A stretch of 64,000 nt of DNA. Source: Chitinophagaceae bacterium (GTDB lineage: Bacteria; Bacteroidota; Bacteroidia; Chitinophagales; Chitinophagaceae). The notes beneath the pieces are model-generated. The model was not told the origin of the DNA, did no database searches, and saw only the letters and a program-made list of their open reading frames with translations. The stretch is from contig JADKJI010000003.1 of the NCBI GenBank assembly GCA_016721085.1, positions 124,001 through 188,000 of the forward strand, in the 5' to 3' direction. Below are positions 1 to 9,734 of the stretch, piece after piece. Position 1 is the stretch's first letter, and every line of letters starts with the position of its first letter. Position numbers and translations under genes: made by a program.

Positions 1-1350
1 TTCTATAATCCCTTTTTTTGAAACAGGAAATGCGTAATCTAATTGAGCACTGGAAACATTGGCGTTTTCATAATTATGCGTTCGCTGATACCATGGGTTA
101 CCGGTGAGGTTATCGCTTTTGTCAAGTGACTGTGATGTAATGTTGGTGTTTTCCCGATCCCTGTTTATTGAGGTGGCAATATTTACTGTTAATGACTTTC
201 TTTGGTCATCAAACTTTCTGCTGTAGTCGAAAGCAAACTCGGCTACTTTAGAGCGTTCAAGTTCAATGGAATGCCGGTTGGTATTTGAATTCAAATCTTT
301 GTTCTGTTTATACAAGGCACTGTTTAAACTTTCATTGTTATCCTGGCCTTCCATGTTGCCAATCGCTTCAAATGAAAATGTGTTCCTGGCGTTGGGTGAA
401 AAATCTGCATTGAATTTCAGGTTCTGCAATTGCTCTAACCTTTTGTCGTGCCGGTTTTGATTTAACAGGAATTCATCCGGCAAGTTAAAGTTGGTACGAC
501 TGCCATTGATATTTCTTGTTCTGCCAGCAAAGCGGTTATCATAGCCCAAACCAAGGTTCCACAATTTTATTTTATGGTTGATGAGCAAAGAACTGTTTAC
601 CCTGCCACGGCTGCCTAAACCTGCACCCACAGCCAGCGCACCGTTGGTGCCGTTTTGCTTGTTTTTCTTTAGCTTGATATTGATGATGCCACTCTCTGCA
701 TTGGCATCATACCTGGCTGTGGCGCTGTTGATGATTTCTATGCTTTCAATACTGCTGGCCGGAATTTGATCGGGATTACTCAAACTGGAGCTTCTGCCGT
801 TGATTAAAATCAGCGGTGTTTTTCCTCTTAATGTAATAGCACCTTCAGCATCAACTGAAACAGTCGGGGTGTTTTTAAGAATATCTGTAGCTGTTCCGCC
901 GGTAGATGTAATATTGGCTGCTGCATTTACGACAAATCCTTCGGTTGTTTTTTCAATCAGTTTTTTCCGGGATGTTACGGTTACCGTTGTAAGAAAATTG
1001 GCATCTTTTACCATTGTGAGATTCCCAATCGTTGCAATGCTTTTTTCTGCAGTGATCGATATTTTTTGTGCAAAAGGCTTGTATCCTATTAAACTGAATT
1101 TAATGAGGTAGTCGCCGAAATCAATGGCGTCAATTACAAATGAGCCTGAGGAATCTGTTGTACTGTAATAAGCAACTCTTGTGGTATCTGTTTGCTTGAC
1201 GATAGTAACCGTCACAAATTCCAGGGGCTGATCTTTATCCAAAACACGGCCTGCTATCTTCCCATTTTTTTGTGCCAAAATAAACTGGCAGAACAAACAT
1301 AGCGGGAGAACCAGCATCCATTTAAACGAGGTATATTTTATTCTTTTCAA
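1..1350 (-). CDS. TonB-dependent outer-membrane receptor, N-terminal part (3' end outside window)
   Basis: The minus frame is open from the stop at 1360-1362 to base 1. The first usable starts are TTG at 1350 or ATG at 1317. The product opens with a signal peptide ending near ILAQ, followed by a carboxypeptidase-regulatory-like beta-sandwich (GKIAGRVLDKDQPLEFV) and a plug domain (DILKNTPTVSVD, LILINGRSS, SIESIEIINS). After these comes the start of a beta-barrel rich in N and R, as in the OMP_b-brl_3 group. It begins ten bases after chrA stops, so it is probably the last gene of the metal operon. The family takes up or senses ligands at the outer membrane with TonB energy. The ligand here is unknown; a link to metal or chromate is inferred from position only. 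The C-terminus is not in the window. Confidence 0.85.
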   Translation of the reverse strand, partial: MKRIKYTSFKWMLVLPLCLFCQFILAQKNGKIAGRVLDKDQPLEFVTVTIVKQTDTTRVAYYSTTDSSGSFVIDAIDFGDYLIKFSLIGYKPFAQKISITAEKSIATIGNLTMVKDANFLTTVTVTSRKKLIEKTTEGFVVNAAANITSTGGTATDILKNTPTVSVDAEGAITLRGKTPLILINGRSSSLSNPDQIPASSIESIEIINSATARYDANAESGIINIKLKKNKQNGTNGALAVGAGLGSRGRVNSSLLINHKIKLWNLGLGYDNRFAGRTRNINGSRTNFNLPDEFLLNQNRHDKRLEQLQNLKFNADFSPNARNTFSFEAIGNMEGQDNNESLNSALYKQNKDLNSNTNRHSIELERSKVAEFAFDYSRKFDDQRKSLTVNIATSINRDRENTNITSQSLDKSDNLTGNPWYQRTHNYENANVSSAQLDYAFPVSKKGIIE

Positions 1351-1359
1351 ATTATACAG

Positions 1360-2523
1360 TTATAATAATTTTATTAAAACACCAATCAATGCGGCTACTG
1401 CAATTACATACGGCTCCTGGATTTTTTTGATATAGATTAACGCCAGGAGCGACGCCAATGCTATCAAGGCAGTTGGCATATCAATGATACTCCTGGTAGC
1501 TATTACAATTACTGCTCCAACCAATGCGCCAACAACCGCAGCGGTGATGCCATCAACAAAAGCTTTGATGGATCTGTTCTTTGCAATCTTTTTAAAATAG
1601 GGTGCAGGAATTACCGTAAATAAATAACATGGCAGAAAGGTTGCCAATGCTGCCACCGATGCGCCGGGAAAGCCTGCTATCAGGTAACCAATAAAGCCCA
1701 CTGTAATTACCACCGGGCCAGGTGTAATCATGGCGACGGCAACAGCGTCTACAAATTCCTGCTCTGTAAGCCATTTGTTTTCTGTTACCACACCAGCATG
1801 TAAAAACGGAACAATTGCCAGCCCGCTGCCAAAGACAAAGGCTCCGGCTTTTGTAAAGAACCAACCGATCTTTCCTAGTGTATTCCACTCAAATTGCCAG
1901 AACCCTGTGATGCCAAGAAAAATACTGTTGGCAGCAATCGGTTTCTTTATCCAGGCAGGAGGAGCTTTTATAAACATATATATTAAGCCGGCAGTAATGA
2001 ACAATAAAACATTTTCTGATTTGGTGATCACGGTAACAAGTATGCCAGCAGCATAGAATAGCCAGAGCAACCAGTTTTGTTTAAGCGATTCCAGTTTTAT
2101 TTTTCCAACCGATTTTAAAGTGAGTTTATAACTGCTCATAATGATTATGCCAATCACCGCAGCACCTACTCCATAAAATACAGCCTGCATCCACGGAAGC
2201 CCTCCAAACAATTTGTAAACAATCCCCAATAGCACCACCATTATAAAAGAGGGTATTACAAAAGCCAATCCGCACAATGTGGCACCCAACACCCGGTAAT
2301 GAACGAAGCCAAGATAGATTCCCAACTGTGCAGCTAATGGCCCCGGTGCTAATTGTGCCAGCGCTAATCCTTCTTTATAATCTTCTTCAGAAATCCAGTT
2401 TCTTTTTTCAACCAGGTCACGGTGCATGTAGCCGACCAATGCCACAGGGCCACCAAAACCGATGGTACCCAGTTTTAGAAAATAAATTATTAATTGCCGA
2501 AGTGTGTAAGCGGGTTCATTCAT
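1360..2523 (-). CDS. chrA: Chromate transporter ChrA, two-domain form
   Basis: This 387-residue inner-membrane protein has two CHR domains. The N-terminal repeat carries FGGPVALVGYMHRDLVEK and LAPGPLAAQLGIYLG. The second carries FGSGLAIVPFLHAGVV and ITPGPVVITVGFIGYLIAG, so both copies of the PGP motif are intact. ChrA proteins export chromate from the cytoplasm, and the length is that of the usual long-chain form. It lies 12 bases after the beta-propeller gene and close to a ChrB-like gene, as in known chromate resistance clusters. No frameshift is seen. It is probably cotranscribed with the metal efflux genes upstream, because no terminator is visible between them. Confidence 0.93.
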   Translation of the reverse strand: MNEPAYTLRQLIIYFLKLGTIGFGGPVALVGYMHRDLVEKRNWISEEDYKEGLALAQLAPGPLAAQLGIYLGFVHYRVLGATLCGLAFVIPSFIMVVLLGIVYKLFGGLPWMQAVFYGVGAAVIGIIIMSSYKLTLKSVGKIKLESLKQNWLLWLFYAAGILVTVITKSENVLLFITAGLIYMFIKAPPAWIKKPIAANSIFLGITGFWQFEWNTLGKIGWFFTKAGAFVFGSGLAIVPFLHAGVVTENKWLTEQEFVDAVAVAMITPGPVVITVGFIGYLIAGFPGASVAALATFLPCYLFTVIPAPYFKKIAKNRSIKAFVDGITAAVVGALVGAVIVIATRSIIDMPTALIALASLLALIYIKKIQEPYVIAVAALIGVLIKLL

Positions 2524-2535
2524 CTTAATATTCGA

Positions 2536-3561
2536 TTAGTTGTTTATTTTATAAATAAGTATATCTGTTTTTTGTGGAGCTTTATTTTCCTTAGAAATAA
2601 TTAACAAGTTTAATTCTGGAATTAATAATAAAACTTTTCCGCTCAAAGGGAGGCTGTCAGTTTGTGAAAAGCCATTGCTACTTTCTGTAAAAATATTAAG
2701 TGAGTTACGTCCACCTATATACAACGTATGGGAGGGCGGACTGTAGTTAAGACTTTCTATTGTTTTCAGATTAACAGCCAAATCGATTTGTTTTTCGGTT
2801 AATACATCAACAATAGATAATACTGGCTTTTTCTTTGTACAAATAAATAGTCTATGGTTAAATGTGTCTAATGCAATTTGGTCTGCAAGTATGCTTTTCC
2901 CTTTCCTGTTCTCAGTAAGTTTAAAAAGTTTTGTGTCAATAAATGCAGTTTTGGAATATGCTGGCATGTTTGCATATAAACGACTATTTTGTTTGTCAAG
3001 CTGCATATGTTCTACTTGTCCTGGCAGAAGCATGAAACCAGTTTGTTTATACGAATCAACGTTAATTATTGCCAATTCATCTTCGCCGTAACTAACGTAA
3101 ATAATTCTTTCAATACTGTCGTAAAAAAGTGAATTCGCACTCGAAGTCAACTTAACACTGGCAATCTTTTTTAAATCTCTGGCATCATAAAAAAAACATT
3201 TAGATCCACTGGTTGAAATAAAAAGCTCGTCATGTTGTGGCAAGTAACAAATATGTTGTGGGTCAGAAATAGTATTTAATAACGGCATCAGTTTACCACT
3301 ATCTAAATTTAAAAGCTCTATTGTGTTATTTGAAACATCTTGTGAAGAGTAAACCTCGCCAACGATGTAAGCCAAATGTGCGTTTAAATTGACGCTTATA
3401 CCAGTTATTTCACCTGTAATATCTTTAAGCTGAATAGTTTTTATTAGTGTTATATTACTGTGGTCATAATGTTGCTGAGCCAATACTTGCACGACACATA
3501 ACATAGCAGCAAAAACCTGAAATACAATTCGCAGATATTTCTTTTGTCTGTTAATATTCAT
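2536..3561 (-). CDS. Secreted YncE-like beta-propeller protein
   Basis: This is a 341-residue protein with an N-terminal hydrophobic signal (residues 13-28, ending AQQ), so it is probably periplasmic. The rest shows repeated units of about 40 residues of the YncE/NHL-like propeller type, for example IELLNLDSGKLMP, CFFYDARDLKKIASVKL, LAIINVDSYKQTGF and LSIVDVLTEKQIDL. Such proteins are binding scaffolds; no catalytic residues are evident. It sits between the ChrB-like gene and chrA on the same strand, so a role in metal or chromate handling is plausible but not shown. No lesion is visible. Confidence 0.7.
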   Translation of the reverse strand: MNINRQKKYLRIVFQVFAAMLCVVQVLAQQHYDHSNITLIKTIQLKDITGEITGISVNLNAHLAYIVGEVYSSQDVSNNTIELLNLDSGKLMPLLNTISDPQHICYLPQHDELFISTSGSKCFFYDARDLKKIASVKLTSSANSLFYDSIERIIYVSYGEDELAIINVDSYKQTGFMLLPGQVEHMQLDKQNSRLYANMPAYSKTAFIDTKLFKLTENRKGKSILADQIALDTFNHRLFICTKKKPVLSIVDVLTEKQIDLAVNLKTIESLNYSPPSHTLYIGGRNSLNIFTESSNGFSQTDSLPLSGKVLLLIPELNLLIISKENKAPQKTDILIYKINN

Positions 3562-3603
3562 AAAGAGTATAATTATTTGAAAATTTATCCCTTTGGTTTT
3601 TAG

Positions 3604-4050
3604 CTATTGTTTCCAAGTATGTTTTTCTGTTTGTACAAATTTAGCCCAACTATACAGGGCATCATAAATTTTCATTCCTGTTTCCAGCATTTCAACATCA
3701 TACTTGTAATTGTGTGAAAGACCAGCCGAGATAGCCCACAACCCGGCTGATTGCTGCGCTAAATCAAAGCGGTCAGTATCTGCGCCACGAACAATAATTG
3801 CCAACTGTAAAAGTGCCGGATCATTAAGCTGATGTTTCTTTATGATGAAATCGAAAGTACATTCTTCGCCGTAATGGGAATACTCCGCTCCGGGTATATC
3901 ATACGGAATGGCATCCAGTTCTTTCGCTTTTACAAAGACCTGTTCTTTTGGAACATAAATAAATTCCGCATTGTTATCCACAAAGTTTTTAATTAGCCAG
4001 GGGCAGGCTATCCTGTCTATCTTCGGTCGCTCTCTTGTTATCCATTTCAT
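3604..4050 (-). CDS. ChrB C-terminal-domain protein (chromate resistance)
   Basis: This 148-residue protein matches the ChrB C-terminal family. It begins MKWITRERPKIDRIACPWLI, then carries GAEYSHYGEECTFD, the IVRGADTDR segment and a helical C-terminus. In other bacteria full-length ChrB is a chromate-sensing regulator with an extra N-terminal domain that is absent here, so this is the stand-alone form. That form is often annotated as a chromate resistance protein. It follows the membrane-fusion gene by 11 bases and precedes the propeller and chrA. Regulation by chromate through this protein is not supported by any DNA-binding motif that I can see. Confidence 0.85.
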   Translation of the reverse strand: MKWITRERPKIDRIACPWLIKNFVDNNAEFIYVPKEQVFVKAKELDAIPYDIPGAEYSHYGEECTFDFIIKKHQLNDPALLQLAIIVRGADTDRFDLAQQSAGLWAISAGLSHNYKYDVEMLETGMKIYDALYSWAKFVQTEKHTWKQ

Positions 4051-4061
4051 ATAATAAAAAT

Positions 4062-5160
4062 TTAGTATTTGGCAATTTTTATCACCAGTTTAGTGTCCGC
4101 TTTTAATTCTTCATTTCCTTTCAATACCAGTGTATCACCTTCATTGAGTTTTCCAAATATCTCGGCTTTATCAGTAGCATTTATTCCCTGGCCCACATCC
4201 ACCCAACTGGTAATGTTATTCTGCACTTTTATCACGAACTTTTTTTCCAGTGTGGTGACCACTGTTGAAAATGGAACGAAGAAAGATTTACCCTCCCGCT
4301 GAATATTTATTTTGCAATCTGCAAACATGCCGGCCTTCAGGCTATGGTCGCTGTTGATAATCAAAAAATTCCCATACTTCACTTCGGGTATTTACATCAA
4401 GGCTACCTGATTGCCGGGTTAACTTTCCTTCGTATTTCTTTCCGGGTATTGCCTTGATGCTGAATTGTACTTTTTCATCTTTTACTTTTGTACCGGTCAT
4501 TGCTTCGGGTACGCTAATTCTTAAACGCAGGGAACGGTTGTCTTCTATTTCGAACAAGGGCATTTCGCCAGTCTTGCCTACATAAGCGCCAGCATCTACA
4601 TTCCTCTTGGTGACTGTACCTGCAAAAGGCGCTCTCAAAGTTAAATAACCTGCTGTTTGTTGTACGGCGCTTAATTCCGATTGAGCGGCCTGCAACAACG
4701 CCTCATCTGAAGCCACCTGATTTTTTGCTTTTTCCAAATCTGTTGGTGCTATCACACCATCTGATTTTGAAGCTTCGGTTAGTCTTTTAAAAACATCCGT
4801 ACTGCTGGTCCATTTTGCTTTCACCGATGCTAAACGTTGTTTACTTTCTGCAATTTTTGACTGCATTTCAGGTGCATCCAATATAGCAATTACCTGTCCT
4901 TGTTTTACAGGAGAACCAATATCAACCAGTATCTTTTTTACATAGCCATTAACTTTGCCATAGACCTGTACTTTTTCGTTTGGCAATAGTTCACCCGGCA
5001 GCGATATTGTTTTATCCAACGCAGTGCTTTGCAATATAAATACCGCTACTGAATCTATTGCAGTTTTTACCTCACCTTTCGCAGGTTGTTTGGCCGATTG
5101 ATTGCAACTAACTGCACCGGTAATAAATAGTATAGCTGCTATGTGTTTAATTCCTTTCAT
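4062..5160 (-). pseudogene. RND efflux membrane-fusion protein, one frameshift
   Basis: Start ATG is at 5160, four bases from the RND pump stop, and gives a lipoprotein-like leader (MKGIKHIAAILFITGAVSC). The barrel-sandwich hybrid follows (NGYVKKILVDIGSPVKQGQ, then LTLRAPFAGTVTKRNVDAGAYV) with a coiled-coil hairpin between. At the A6 run 4363-4368 the frame breaks. Dropping one base restores the expected SEVWEF-LIINSDHSLKAGMFAD and a C-terminal domain ending at 4062, about 365 residues in all. It should link the adjacent RND pump to TolC in the periplasm. The lesion is one base in a homopolymer, so the gene may be intact in the cell. Confidence 0.85.
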
Positions 5161-5161
5161 A

Positions 5162-8100
5162 TTATTGCTGCGGTTTTTGATTGTCATAATATTTGCTTGA
5201 TGTATCATCGGGGTCAAGGGAAACATTGCTGTATATTTTTCTCTGGGTAACGGTATTATAAATAAGTGGCAGGATGAAGAGGGTTGTTGGCGATGAAAAA
5301 AGTAAGCCGCCTATTACCGCAATACCCAACGGCGCTGTTTGTTCACCGCCTTCTCCCAAGCCAATGGCCATTGGTATCATGCCTGCTATCATGGCAAGGC
5401 TGGTCATTAATATCGGCCTTAGTCTGGCCTGTGCAGCAACTGCTCCAATATTTAATGTTTGGTTGTTTTCCTTCCTGGTTGTTTCTGCTTTTGTAACAAG
5501 CAGGATGGCATTTGCTACGGCTACACCAATTGCCATGATGCAGCCCATGAATGATTGTATGTTTAATGTTTTGCCTGTAAGAAATAATAACAGGAAAGAT
5601 CCTGCCACTACCGCCGGAATAGTTGAAAGCACTGTGAAGGATAATTTGAATGATTGAAAGTTTGCTGCAAGCAACAGGAAAATAACGGCAATGGCTAAGA
5701 GCAAACCTGTGCCAAGTTCCGTTTGGGTTTGTTCCAATATTTCTGATTGTCCACGTACATATACTTTCACTCCTTGAGGCAAGGAATCCAATTTACTGAT
5801 AGCGACATTTACATCTTTTACTGCTGTACCCAAATCCTTTTTGTTAAGGTTTGCAGATATTGTAATAAATCGCTGCTGATTCAATCTGTCATATTCACCA
5901 ACCGTGTTGGTTCGTTTCCATGTTGCCACGTCTCTTAAGAAAATGTTCTTGTCCGCTCCTGAAACCGGAATCTGTTCCAGGTCTTCGGCAGACTTCATTT
6001 GATATTCTGGTAACTCTACCTGCACCTGGTAAGCATTTCCTGCATTCTTATCTAACCAGTAATTCAATAAAATATTTCTGCTGGATGATGTTGCTGTTGA
6101 AACAGAGCGGCTCATTTCATCTACTGTTAATCCCAATTGCCCAGCCCGAACCCGGTCATAATCTATTTGCAGGGCCGGGTAATCTAATGGAAGTGTGTAT
6201 TGCACATCTCTCATGTAGGGCAAGCCCTCCATTTGCTTTTTTAGTTTATCGCCGATGGCCCTGCTTTGTTGTAAATTTTTCCCCTGTACAACTACTTCAA
6301 TTGGGTTATTGGTTCCCTGGCTCATTACCTGCTCTACTAAATCAGCAGGCTCAAAAGAAATAAGCATAGTGGGAATTTCTTTTTTTATTGCAGCCCTTAA
6401 TTTTTCCTTGAAAGCTTCCAGTTGTATACCACTGTTATCAGCCAGTTTAACTTTCAGGATCGCTTCATGTGGGCCGCCTGTCCAAGTGAAAATGGAGTTG
6501 ATGGCATAGGTTGTTGGTTGAAGACCTACATAAGCAGAAGTAATATCAACATTTTCTTTACCTGCTTCTTTTTCAATAATGCCCAGTACTTTTTTTGTAT
6601 TGTCTTCTGTGCGTTCTATCCTTGTACCAACCGGCATACGCAGCCTGACCTGCAGTTGACCCGTATTAACTTTTGGAAAAATTTCCTGTCCTACAAAATG
6701 GTAATTAGTCCAAAGCAATATGCCGCATAACAGCAAATAAATACCAATTAACCAGCCACCTGCTTTTGATATTTTCTGTTGAAAAGAAGCGTAACGATTG
6801 GTCAGCCGGGTAAACCATTTCTTTTCTGTAAAATGAGTTTCTTCTTTCAACATCCAGTTAGCGATAACCGGTACCACTGTTTGGGAAATTAAAAATGAAG
6901 CAATCATTGCGAAGCCAACTGATAAGGACAAAGGCATGAACATAGCTCTTGGAATCCCCGTCATAAATAAAGCCGGAACGAAAACTGCAAGAATGCTTAG
7001 TAGAATTAAAAGCTTGGGCAATGCAATCTCTTTGCTTGCATCAGCAATGGCTCTCGCCTTCGATTTGCCTTCTTCCAAATGCCGGTGAATATTTTCTACA
7101 GTTACTGTTGCTTCGTCCACCAGGATGCCTATAGCCAGTGCCAGTCCACCCAAAGTCATAATATTGATGGATTGCCCGGCAAGATATAGGCACACGATAG
7201 CAGATAATAATGCTAAAGGAATTGTTATTACTACAATCAGCGCACTTCGCCTGTCTGCTAAAAACAGTAACACCATCAGTCCGGTTAGTATAGCACCAAG
7301 GCCACCTTCAAACAGTAAGCTTTGCAAGGAGTTTACTACATACTTTGACTGGTCAAATTCATACGACACTTTGATATCAGCAGGTATGGCAGCCTGCATA
7401 TCCGGCAATGCCTTTTTAATATTTTGCACCACATCCCATGTAGATGCATCCGCTCTTTTTGTAACCGGAATATAAATAGATCGTTTGCCATTGATCAACG
7501 CATAACCAGAAGTAATGTCTGCACCATTTTCTACAGAAGCAACATCACGTACATAAGCGGCAGTGCCACTTTTTGCCTGTAATGGAATACTTTCAAATTC
7601 CTTAATGTTATCAATCACGGTGTTTTGCGGAGTGATTAAAGCCTGGTCGCCTACTCTTAAATTACCTGCCGGTGAGATGGTGTTTCCTTTTGCAATAGTG
7701 GCGGCCAATTCATCCGGCGTAATGCCATAGCTACGCAGGCGTTCGGGATTAGCCCTGATTATAATGGTTCGTTGGTTACCGCCTAATGGTGGTGGAGCAG
7801 ATACACCTTGCAAAGCAGCAAACATGGGCCTCACTTTGAACAATGCCAGGTCCTGAATTTCATTCAATGATTTTGTGCTGCTGGTAAAAACTAACTGACC
7901 TACTGGAACACTTCCTGCATCATACCGCATGATAAAGGGCGGCAAAGTACCTGGTGGCATAAAGGAACGGGCACGGGTGGCATAAGTGCCTACTTCGGCC
8001 ATGGCATTGGCCATATCTGTTCCTTCATGAAATTGCAATTTGATTAAGGTGACACCCTGTACAGATTTGCTTTCTACATATTTTATCCCGGTAACATACA

Positions 8101-8317
8101 GAAAGTGGTATTCATAATAAGAGGTGATAAAGCCTTCCATTTGCTGGGGCGAAAGTCCTCCGTAGGTTTGTGCTACATAGATTACCGGTGTGCCTAATTT
8201 CGGGAAAATATCTACCGGCATTTTTCGTACTGCTAACCATGAAAAAAATAGTACGCCTATTACTATAACCATTACAGTAACAGGTTTTCTTAATGCCGAT
8301 ATGATTAATTGCTTCAT
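5162..8317 (-). CDS. RND efflux permease (AcrB/CzcA superfamily)
   Basis: This 1,051-residue inner-membrane proton-driven exporter has the usual twelve-helix RND plan. The first helix is VTVMVIVIGVLFFSWLAV, followed by the periplasmic opening MPVDIFPKLGTPVIYVAQTY. TM4 carries LALAIGILVDEATVTVENIHRHLE, shown here in part, which has the acidic residues of proton relay but not the DFG signature of CzcA-type metal pumps. It is therefore nearer to the HAE1-like branch. It lies four bases from the TolC-like gene and two bases from the membrane-fusion gene, forming a complete tripartite pump. The substrate could be a metal or organic compounds; the neighbours favour metal stress. No lesion is seen. 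Confidence 0.88.
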   Translation of the reverse strand: MKQLIISALRKPVTVMVIVIGVLFFSWLAVRKMPVDIFPKLGTPVIYVAQTYGGLSPQQMEGFITSYYEYHFLYVTGIKYVESKSVQGVTLIKLQFHEGTDMANAMAEVGTYATRARSFMPPGTLPPFIMRYDAGSVPVGQLVFTSSTKSLNEIQDLALFKVRPMFAALQGVSAPPPLGGNQRTIIIRANPERLRSYGITPDELAATIAKGNTISPAGNLRVGDQALITPQNTVIDNIKEFESIPLQAKSGTAAYVRDVASVENGADITSGYALINGKRSIYIPVTKRADASTWDVVQNIKKALPDMQAAIPADIKVSYEFDQSKYVVNSLQSLLFEGGLGAILTGLMVLLFLADRRSALIVVITIPLALLSAIVCLYLAGQSINIMTLGGLALAIGILVDEATVTVENIHRHLEEGKSKARAIADASKEIALPKLLILLSILAVFVPALFMTGIPRAMFMPLSLSVGFAMIASFLISQTVVPVIANWMLKEETHFTEKKWFTRLTNRYASFQQKISKAGGWLIGIYLLLCGILLWTNYHFVGQEIFPKVNTGQLQVRLRMPVGTRIERTEDNTKKVLGIIEKEAGKENVDITSAYVGLQPTTYAINSIFTWTGGPHEAILKVKLADNSGIQLEAFKEKLRAAIKKEIPTMLISFEPADLVEQVMSQGTNNPIEVVVQGKNLQQSRAIGDKLKKQMEGLPYMRDVQYTLPLDYPALQIDYDRVRAGQLGLTVDEMSRSVSTATSSSRNILLNYWLDKNAGNAYQVQVELPEYQMKSAEDLEQIPVSGADKNIFLRDVATWKRTNTVGEYDRLNQQRFITISANLNKKDLGTAVKDVNVAISKLDSLPQGVKVYVRGQSEILEQTQTELGTGLLLAIAVIFLLLAANFQSFKLSFTVLSTIPAVVAGSFLLLFLTGKTLNIQSFMGCIMAIGVAVANAILLVTKAETTRKENNQTLNIGAVAAQARLRPILMTSLAMIAGMIPMAIGLGEGGEQTAPLGIAVIGGLLFSSPTTLFILPLIYNTVTQRKIYSNVSLDPDDTSSKYYDNQKPQQ

Positions 8318-8321
8318 GTGC

Positions 8322-9701
8322 TTACTTAACCTGGTTAATAAATAAATTCAGATCTCCGTGGACTGCTGCTTTAAACAACAGCGCCTTCCAAAGTTCTGCC
8401 TGTGATTTTGTTAGTTCGATCTTTGCTTTTAGTAAACCCGATTGCGTTTGCAATAATTCTGAATAGTTGACGAGACCGGTAGTATATCTTATTTGCATGG
8501 CATTAAAAGCGTATTCTGCAGCATGTACCTGCACGGGTGTTTCTTTAATAACGGCCATTGCGTTGGCGAAAGTTTTTTCTGAAAGTTTGCGCTGTTCTTT
8601 TAAGGCAAGCGTTACCTGGTTCAATTGCTCCTGTTCAGATTTAATGATCCAATCCTGTTGCTGCAAACGGGTTTTTACTTCTGCATGATTTAGCAAGGGA
8701 ACGGACAATTGCACACCGGCTCCATAATTAAAGCGATTTGGGGTAAAGCCATCAAGCGACTTCACCGCACCGGTATAATTTACTCCCGAACCTCTTGCAT
8801 AAGTTGTTCCCCAAAAAGATAAATGCGGGGCAGTCAATTTACTGATGGCAATGCGTTTTGTCTGGCCTTCTTCAATACTTAATCTTGCCGTTTTACCAAA
8901 AGGGTGTTCTGTAGTATCGTTCGTAGAAGCTATTGGGACGGAACTATAAAAAGAAGTATCACGGGTAACAATGATTGAATCGCTGGCAACGAATTCCTGC
9001 AAGGAAGATAGTATATTATCATAGCTGTTTTTTATTTTCAGCCACTCAATACGGGTTCTGGAAAGTTCTGACTGTATCAATGCAGTATCAATGCCGGGTC
9101 TTAAACCAGTAACCGCTAATACTTTTACCTGCTTCAATTGCTTTTCAGAAATATGAATGTTTTCTTCATATAGTTTTAGTAACTGCTGGTAGTATACAAC
9201 ATCAATAAACTGGTTGCTTACTTTTACTTTATGATTAAAAATTTCCTGGGCATTTTTGGATTCCAGTGTTTTTGATGTAGCAAGTGCTGCATTCACCTGT
9301 GCTTTACGATCGCCAAATACGCCAGGCTGCCATTGAAGTAATAAGCTGGCGGCAGAGCCAACCACCGGGCTGTAATCATTTTCTGACGAAGGTGGCCCAC
9401 TTATGGGAAGTACAAATTGCGGTTGCCACATGCCACTGATATTGTTATGTGTTGCAAGGTTAGCCTGATATGAAGCATCAAGATGTGGATTGATAGCTTG
9501 TTGCTGCAATTTTATGTTTGCCCTGGATGCCTGCAGTTCATACAAATTTGCTTTCAATTTCGGGTAGTTGTTTTCCGCCAGTTTTAGTATTTCAGGCAGC
9601 GACAAATGCACTGTGTCCTGCGCTTTAGCCATAAACGCAAAACAACATGCGATAACTATAATAGTACATCTCATCAATAATGATTTATTATGTGAAAGCA
9701 A
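8322..9701 (-). CDS. TolC-family outer-membrane efflux protein
   Basis: This is a 459-residue protein. The first ATG is at 9701, but the ATG at 9674 starts directly at the signal peptide (MRCTIIVIACCFAFMAKAQ) and may be the true start. Two long alpha-helical hairpin repeats follow, with typical pieces LPEILKLAENNYPKLKANLYE and LNQVTLALKEQRKLSEKTF, and conserved GLVNYSELLQTQSGLLKA near the end. Such proteins form the trimeric outer-membrane exit duct. It precedes the RND permease by four bases and follows the sensor kinase by 33 bases, so it is the first structural gene after the two-component system. Confidence 0.88.
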   Translation of the reverse strand: MLSHNKSLLMRCTIIVIACCFAFMAKAQDTVHLSLPEILKLAENNYPKLKANLYELQASRANIKLQQQAINPHLDASYQANLATHNNISGMWQPQFVLPISGPPSSENDYSPVVGSAASLLLQWQPGVFGDRKAQVNAALATSKTLESKNAQEIFNHKVKVSNQFIDVVYYQQLLKLYEENIHISEKQLKQVKVLAVTGLRPGIDTALIQSELSRTRIEWLKIKNSYDNILSSLQEFVASDSIIVTRDTSFYSSVPIASTNDTTEHPFGKTARLSIEEGQTKRIAISKLTAPHLSFWGTTYARGSGVNYTGAVKSLDGFTPNRFNYGAGVQLSVPLLNHAEVKTRLQQQDWIIKSEQEQLNQVTLALKEQRKLSEKTFANAMAVIKETPVQVHAAEYAFNAMQIRYTTGLVNYSELLQTQSGLLKAKIELTKSQAELWKALLFKAAVHGDLNLFINQVK

Positions 9702-9734
9702 ATGTAGCTGGTGATTTAGGATAAATTTTGGAGA

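Noticed and set aside
266..1111. Three plus-strand frames in the first kilobase
   Set aside because: They are shadows of the TonB-dependent receptor on the minus strand, which reads cleanly through the whole stretch.
4342..5226. Start of the first membrane-fusion gene at 5226
   Set aside because: That start lies inside the RND permease gene and gives a non-family N-terminus; ATG 5160 begins a lipoprotein signal.
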